A stretch of 7,628 nt of DNA from an uncultured Pseudomonadota bacterium (GTDB taxonomy: Bacteria; Myxococcota; UBA796): positions 1-7,628 of the forward strand of contig CAJWHX010000154.1 in the NCBI GenBank assembly GCA_913040875.1, given 5' to 3'. Each line of letters begins with the position of its first letter. Positions within the stretch are counted from its first letter, which is position 1. Below are positions 5,998-7,628 of this stretch, piece by piece. The position numbers and the translations under genes were made by a program. The notes below the pieces were generated by a model. It saw nothing but the letters and a program-made list of their open reading frames with translations. It was not told where the DNA came from and made no database searches.

Positions 5998-7008
5998 ATG
6001 ACACAACGACTCTATTTAATTCCAATTATCTTCGTCCTGTCTGCAATTGGCTATGTCGCTACTTACTATCCCTGGCTCACCAATCCTCGATCAGAAGAAG
6101 ATATCGCTAAAGATTGGGCAAATATTGAAGAAGTTGCTCGCCTCCCGAAACAGTGCGCAAAGGACTGGACTTCTCTGGGAGAGCTGTATCAAACTGCAAA
6201 AGAGGCCTCCCGCTTTGCGAAAGTCGGTTCTGACCAATTTAAACTTCAAAAGGAGTTCTCCAGCGAGTGGTCCAAACTGATCGACACTGAAAACGATTTG
6301 TACTACGAGGACGGCGATGCGTTTTTTGAACGATTCAAAGAAGAACTCGTTGGAGACTGGTCTCAAAAGGGTGCACGGGCGATCAAGAAATGGAAAATGG
6401 GGTCAAGCCTTCCTACTCGAACGGTTGATATTACCATCTTTGGCACGGCTGCAAGGGATTACGTTGATATAGGGGACTTTATTTCACTGATGAACGAGTT
6501 TAAAGAAGAGGAGACTCAACGACTTCTTGCGGAACTGATGCAGGCATTTCTAGATTGTGGAAATATGTTCGAAACCGATATCGGTATCGGGGGCATGATG
6601 CTCCTCGCCGAAAAGGCAACTGTCCCTGTGACGAAACCCTCTCTAGACAATGAACAGCTACTCGTCATCGTGGCACGAGAGTATATGGGCACACATCGCA
6701 TTCTTGATCAGCTAGATCCCGCCAACGGATTCCTACGACTTCGACCCAGTGGAAATGGATTTCAAGATTACAGTCATTTGCCGCTCATCATGCGCTCTGA
6801 ATATCGTGATCTATGGGCGTGGAAAGACACCACAGGACAACGATTTCGCAAACTTCAAACGCATGTACAGGACGAGAACTTCCTTGAACAGTTGGATTCG
6901 ATCAACCGCGAAGAGTTCCATCCTATCTCTTCTTTTGATAGAGTGGTGTACTTCAACATGGTTCCCCTAATCGATATCATGGACAGGATTTCAGATAGTC
7001 ACCCTTGA
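5998..7008 (+). CDS. Unrecognised protein with N-terminal membrane anchor or signal
   Basis: This 336-residue protein runs from ATG 5998 to TGA 7006-7008. The ribosome site is weak: only GAAAG-like purines precede the start. Residues 5-24 (LYLIPIIFVLSAIGYVATYY) are one hydrophobic helix after a short MTQR head, giving a signal anchor or uncleaved signal; no lipobox Cys follows. The remaining 310 residues are soluble, acidic and mostly helical, rich in Trp/Phe/Glu/Lys, with only two Cys (53 and 188). A Gly/Met-rich stretch (GIGIGGMMLLAEKATVP) is near 196-212. Base composition and codon pattern look like the neighbours', and the reading frame is intact, so I regard it as a real gene. I recognise no domain. 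The chain probably sits in the periplasm or at the membrane surface. It has no operon partner: the next gene is convergent and 77 bases away. Confidence 0.75.
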   Translation: MTQRLYLIPIIFVLSAIGYVATYYPWLTNPRSEEDIAKDWANIEEVARLPKQCAKDWTSLGELYQTAKEASRFAKVGSDQFKLQKEFSSEWSKLIDTENDLYYEDGDAFFERFKEELVGDWSQKGARAIKKWKMGSSLPTRTVDITIFGTAARDYVDIGDFISLMNEFKEEETQRLLAELMQAFLDCGNMFETDIGIGGMMLLAEKATVPVTKPSLDNEQLLVIVAREYMGTHRILDQLDPANGFLRLRPSGNGFQDYSHLPLIMRSEYRDLWAWKDTTGQRFRKLQTHVQDENFLEQLDSINREEFHPISSFDRVVYFNMVPLIDIMDRISDSHP

Positions 7009-7085
7009 TTCATAGAGATTTCGATAGTAGGAAGCGCATGGGACTGAATACTCTACCGAATGAGGAAACCATCATCTATATAACT

Positions 7086-7628
7086 CTACGACTGCTCTAA
7101 ATGCGTTTTAAAGGTCTGCAGAGCCTCTTCCAATTGTGTAGCCAAATCAGGCTTCAAAATCCCTTGCTCAGAATCAAAATTGTCGTTGAAAAACGGCAGT
7201 GAAAAGTGAGCGATGACCCTTCCGTTCATGTACTGAAACCGATTGATCGCCGCCTGCAGCACACTCTGTCCTCCACGGCCGCCCGGAGAAGATGCCAACA
7301 AACACATGGGTTTATCATCCCACAGTCCTTGCTCGATACGCGAAGCCCAATCCATGACATTTTTAAAGGCGACACTGTAGCTTCCATTGTGTTCAGCAAA
7401 GGAAATCAATATGCCATCCGCTTGACGAATGTGGTCTTTGAATCGATGGGCGGGTTCTGGAACACCGGACTGCTTTTCGCGATCAATACCAAATATTGGC
7501 ATTTCATAATCGTTCAGATCAATGAAGTTGATCTCGTACTCGGAGAAATACGTTGTTGCAAATCGAGCCAGTTGCACATTGATGGAAGTGGATGAATTGC
7601 TAGCACCAAAACAAAGAAGCGTTTTCAT
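7086..7628 (-). CDS. NAD(P)H-dependent FMN reductase (flavodoxin-fold, FMN_red family)
   Basis: This is a cytosolic flavoprotein that transfers electrons from NAD(P)H to FMN, quinones or other acceptors. Its 180 residues match the family's usual 170-190. The FMN phosphate loop is residues 8-17 (GASNSSTSIN), corresponding to the usual GSxRxxSxN. The isoalloxazine-contact motif is 78-94 (AEHNGSYSVAFKNVMDW), the counterpart of the EYNGSxPxxLKNxxDW signature. A second flavin loop is 113-120 (SSPGGRGG). ATG is exactly the last three bases of the window, so neither the ribosome site nor a possible longer start can be seen. The gene ends in TAG (7088-7086). Another in-frame TAG lies 11 codons further on, so readthrough would add little. 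It is convergent with the unknown gene at 5998. The family is secure; whether it serves as azo-, chromate-, quinone- or FMN-reductase is not decidable. Confidence 0.88.
   Translation of the reverse strand: MKTLLCFGASNSSTSINVQLARFATTYFSEYEINFIDLNDYEMPIFGIDREKQSGVPEPAHRFKDHIRQADGILISFAEHNGSYSVAFKNVMDWASRIEQGLWDDKPMCLLASSPGGRGGQSVLQAAINRFQYMNGRVIAHFSLPFFNDNFDSEQGILKPDLATQLEEALQTFKTHLEQS

Noticed and set aside
1..7628. Full reassignment of UAG to an amino acid
   Set aside because: Two genes appear to end properly in TAG (2911-2913 and 7088-7086) and most genes have no internal TAG, so only partial suppression, mutation or error remain open.

Overview
This 7.6 kb window looks like ordinary chromosomal DNA of a moderate-GC Gram-negative bacterium. 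The best taxonomic hint is the first gene, a Cys-rich ferritin-like protein of a kind I associate with Myxococcota/Bradymonadota-type (former Deltaproteobacteria) genomes. A lipobox SGNH hydrolase and a YbiT-type ABC-F fit that loosely, so the assignment is tentative. I see no tRNA, rRNA, CRISPR array, transposase or phage gene.

Layout: (1) the 3' part of a ferritin-like di-iron protein gene on + (1-945, running in from the left edge); (2) a 306-base gap; (3) a YbiT-type ABC-F ATPase on + (1252-2913); (4) convergent to it with a 16-base gap, a GDSL/SGNH hydrolase lipoprotein on - (3805-2930); (5) a small two-helix membrane protein on - (4268-4017); (6) divergent from that, a membrane-anchored sulfotransferase-family protein on + (about 4541-5845); (7) a palindrome-rich gap, then an unrecognised membrane-anchored protein on + (5998-7008); (8) convergent to it, an NAD(P)H-dependent FMN reductase on - (7628-7086). 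Genes sit singly or in convergent/divergent pairs. I see no clear multi-gene operon and no shared pathway.

The main observation is that the two convergent neighbours, the ABC-F gene and the SGNH hydrolase gene, are each interrupted by exactly one in-frame TAG codon, with recognisable family sequence continuing in the same frame on both sides. In the ABC-F the TAG (1303-1305) lies between the A-loop region and Walker A of the first ATPase domain. A naive call would start at TTG 1321 and miss the first 24 codon positions. In the hydrolase the TAG (3295-3293 on -) separates the GDS and GxND blocks from the catalytic Asp-His block, so a naive call would give two short proteins. Neither site shows an indel, and each needs only one base change to become a sense codon. 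The options are two point sequencing errors, two young nonsense mutations, or amber suppression/readthrough. Against wholesale reassignment of UAG, the ABC-F itself and the FMN reductase both appear to end with TAG. Raw reads and a genome-wide check for internal TAG codons and a CUA-anticodon tRNA would decide.
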